A DNA stretch of 64,000 nt from Vanilla planifolia. Taxonomy: Eukaryota > Streptophyta > Magnoliopsida > Asparagales > Orchidaceae. Of this stretch, positions 61,976 to 64,000 are shown one piece after another. The DNA lies in the NCBI GenBank assembly GCA_023846275.1, contig CM043875.1, positions 42,128,633 to 42,192,632 of the forward strand, given 5' to 3'. The notes beneath the pieces are model-generated. The model worked only from the letters and a program-made list of their open reading frames with translations. It searched no databases and was not told the origin of the DNA. Position 1 is the stretch's first letter; every line of letters begins with the position of its first letter. The translations under genes were made by a program, and so were the position numbers.

Positions 61976-64000
61976 ATTGTTTTATGTTTTAAAATTTTTC
62001 AATTTTTACTAATCATATATGTACAATCACTAGCTTTATACTTTATGATTTTTAATTTTGCTCAAATTTATCTTAATTTATTATCATTATAATATTATGA
62101 GCTCACTTTCATACTAGTACGAGACCTCAATTCTTATTATTCTATATAGATGAATTTATTTACTATGTTAATTTTCTCATTATCATATTATATGTCTTAG
62201 CTCATCGTATTATATAACACCCTATAATTGATTACTTTCAAGCACTATTTTTATAATATTATTTATGATGTTGTTTGTAGTGTTAGTATGATTTATTCAT
62301 TATATCTCCTTTTTAGTCATAATTGATGGTGATCTTATATGTTATGCTCTTATGTCTTGATCATATTATATTATTAATTTATCTTATTATATGATCAGTC
62401 TAGGGTATCTTTCATTTAAATACTTTCAAACTATAGCCTACTTCATTTTCTTTTGCATAATACTTTTATCGGATTGTATAATTCAATATATCTATGGATT
62501 TTATTAAGCACACACTATTGTATTCATATGCTTATTTTGTCATACTTGTTGACCAAGTATTGGATTCTATACTCTATCATAGTTGCAAGTTCATAAATTT
62601 CACATTATATAATAATGTATTGTTAACATTTGTACTTATGCATGAATGAACTAATAAGATGACATGGTCATGTTGTATGATTCTTAGTCTACTTGTATGC
62701 ATGTTCACACTTATCTTACTTTTATTCTATCTCTCACTTAATCATAGCATATAATACTCTACAATCAAACTATAAGATCACTCACTTCTTTACTTAACTT
62801 ATTAAACCTCTCATATGCACAATGATAATGCATTGGCTGTAATCTATCATACTCGTATGCTAAATTAATTATCTAGTACAACATAATCTCACTTTATGAA
62901 TCTATTTACTTGATTGATTTTCTTACTTAATTATAATGTATGATCTTATAAAATTATATTATATAATTCCTTTAAATCTTGAATATTTTAAAAAAAATTT
63001 AAAAAAAATTATGTAAATTTTTAAAATATATTAATATAAAATTTATTTTTTATAACTCTTCTCTCATTAAAATTATCAATTATTTTTTAATATCATATGT
63101 TTTCTTAGAATAAATTACTCCCACTTTTAAGTTGTTACAAATATATAAGGGCGTTAATATAGAAATCAATGGTCAATCTAAGAATTACAATGATTATACA
63201 AATATGAAGTTATATAATACATGTATAATAATAAAAGAAGAAACATTTTCTAAATTAGGTGAGTTGTGTATTAGGTGAGCTAATGGATCTACAATATAAT
63301 TAGTTAAATCGTATAAGTATGATCAAGCTTAGAATAGCATCAAACATAAGAATTGTTGAATTATGATGTAAGAAAGTATGGAAAATATTTTATAAGTGCA
63401 ATTATGGAACCATGTAAGCATGAGGTTAATAGAATATCTAATTTGCCCAAGATAAAGTGTATTGTATTATGTTAGTAAACATATCATATACTTACAATAA
63501 ATGGGTTAAACATAGCTAATAAAGATTTAAATCATCGTATTATACAAAGAAAAGAATCCTATTAGTATGTTATAGAGACAAGGAGGAGGAGAAGAAGGTT
63601 TAGTTATAAGCAAGAGAAGGAAGTGGTGATCTCAACAGTTAAAGAAAGTGATGTCAAACCTTGGTGCAATCTTCTACAAAGGTCAAGAGGTTGGATAAAC
63701 TTTAAGATTATACATTTAAATCTAGATATATGCAAGGTTAAAAACTGAGAAATTTATTAAACTTATATTTGAATTAATGCAAGGCCATAATTAATAGCTT
63801 CTATGCATATATCCTTTTTTTTAATGCTAACCTAAGGAGATCAAATGTTACAATTATGATGAGATATTCATATTTCTATCATGTTTAAGTATGGATCTAA
63901 ATTAGTTCATGGCTAACTACATAATTATCTTGGTTAATGTTAAGCTCCTTCCACAACTTAGGTTTGGATGTTAAGGGGTTGGTTAAAAACATGATAATGT
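61976..64000. other. AT-rich region to window end, no gene seen
   Basis: Very AT-rich with long homopurine/homopyrimidine and TA-rich stretches. No open frames above noise. Confidence 0.4.

Noticed and set aside
1..64000. CRISPR arrays, operons, bacterial-type systems, tRNA or rRNA genes
   Set aside because: Plant nuclear sequence; no regularly spaced identical repeats, and I saw no tRNA or rRNA sequence by eye. A tRNAscan-SE run would settle the tRNA point.

Overview
This is nuclear DNA from a flowering plant. Genes have long GT-AG introns, and most of the rest is AT-rich, decayed LTR-retrotransposon and LINE sequence. The Sec63/ERdj2 protein, the WRKYGKK-type WRKY domain and the MIR156 hairpin are all plant-typical. 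GC-rich WRKY exons beside AT-rich flanks and very old, fragmented elements fit a monocot, but I cannot name the species.

Layout. 1-1.5 kb: 3' part of a group IIc WRKY gene (+). 1.95-2.5 kb: an unrecognised GC-rich coding-like relic. 2.9-5.9 kb: a decayed Ty1/copia element (-). 8.1-8.7 kb: a Ty3/gypsy gag remnant. 9.4-33.8 kb: one gene on the minus strand, an ERdj2/Sec63 homologue with ten coding exons (679 aa) spread over 23.5 kb. Its 14,078-bp intron 7 holds a Tat-like Ty3/gypsy element in the opposite orientation. That element was itself hit by two long LTRs of one family (one a solo LTR with an intact 5-bp target duplication) and by a 5'-truncated LINE. 34.0-35.7 kb: a second, longer LINE fragment, inserted into a tandem repeat of about 320 bp just upstream of the Sec63 promoter. 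37.0-37.4 kb: another coding-like relic. 38-47 kb: AT-rich retroelement debris with tandem repeats, including a striking ~29-bp minisatellite at 44.6-44.9 kb. 47.7-48.0 kb: a MIR156 locus on the minus strand with a canonical mature miR156, a matching star arm and a nearby TATA box. 54.1-54.85 kb: a 243-bp LTR with a tRNA-Met-type primer site and a coding-like leader. 56.4-57.9 kb: the integrase and chromodomain-like end of a chromovirus. 58.8-62 kb: two diverged LTR copies with TATA boxes. The remainder is AT-rich DNA without recognisable genes.

Functionally there are three host loci: a WRKY50/51-like defence-type transcription factor, an ER translocon J-protein, and the miR156 phase-change regulator. 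Nothing links them as a pathway. The transposon stack inside a conserved housekeeping gene and the MIR156 locus with its flanking repeats deserve most attention. I did not find convincing evidence of a wholly new system.
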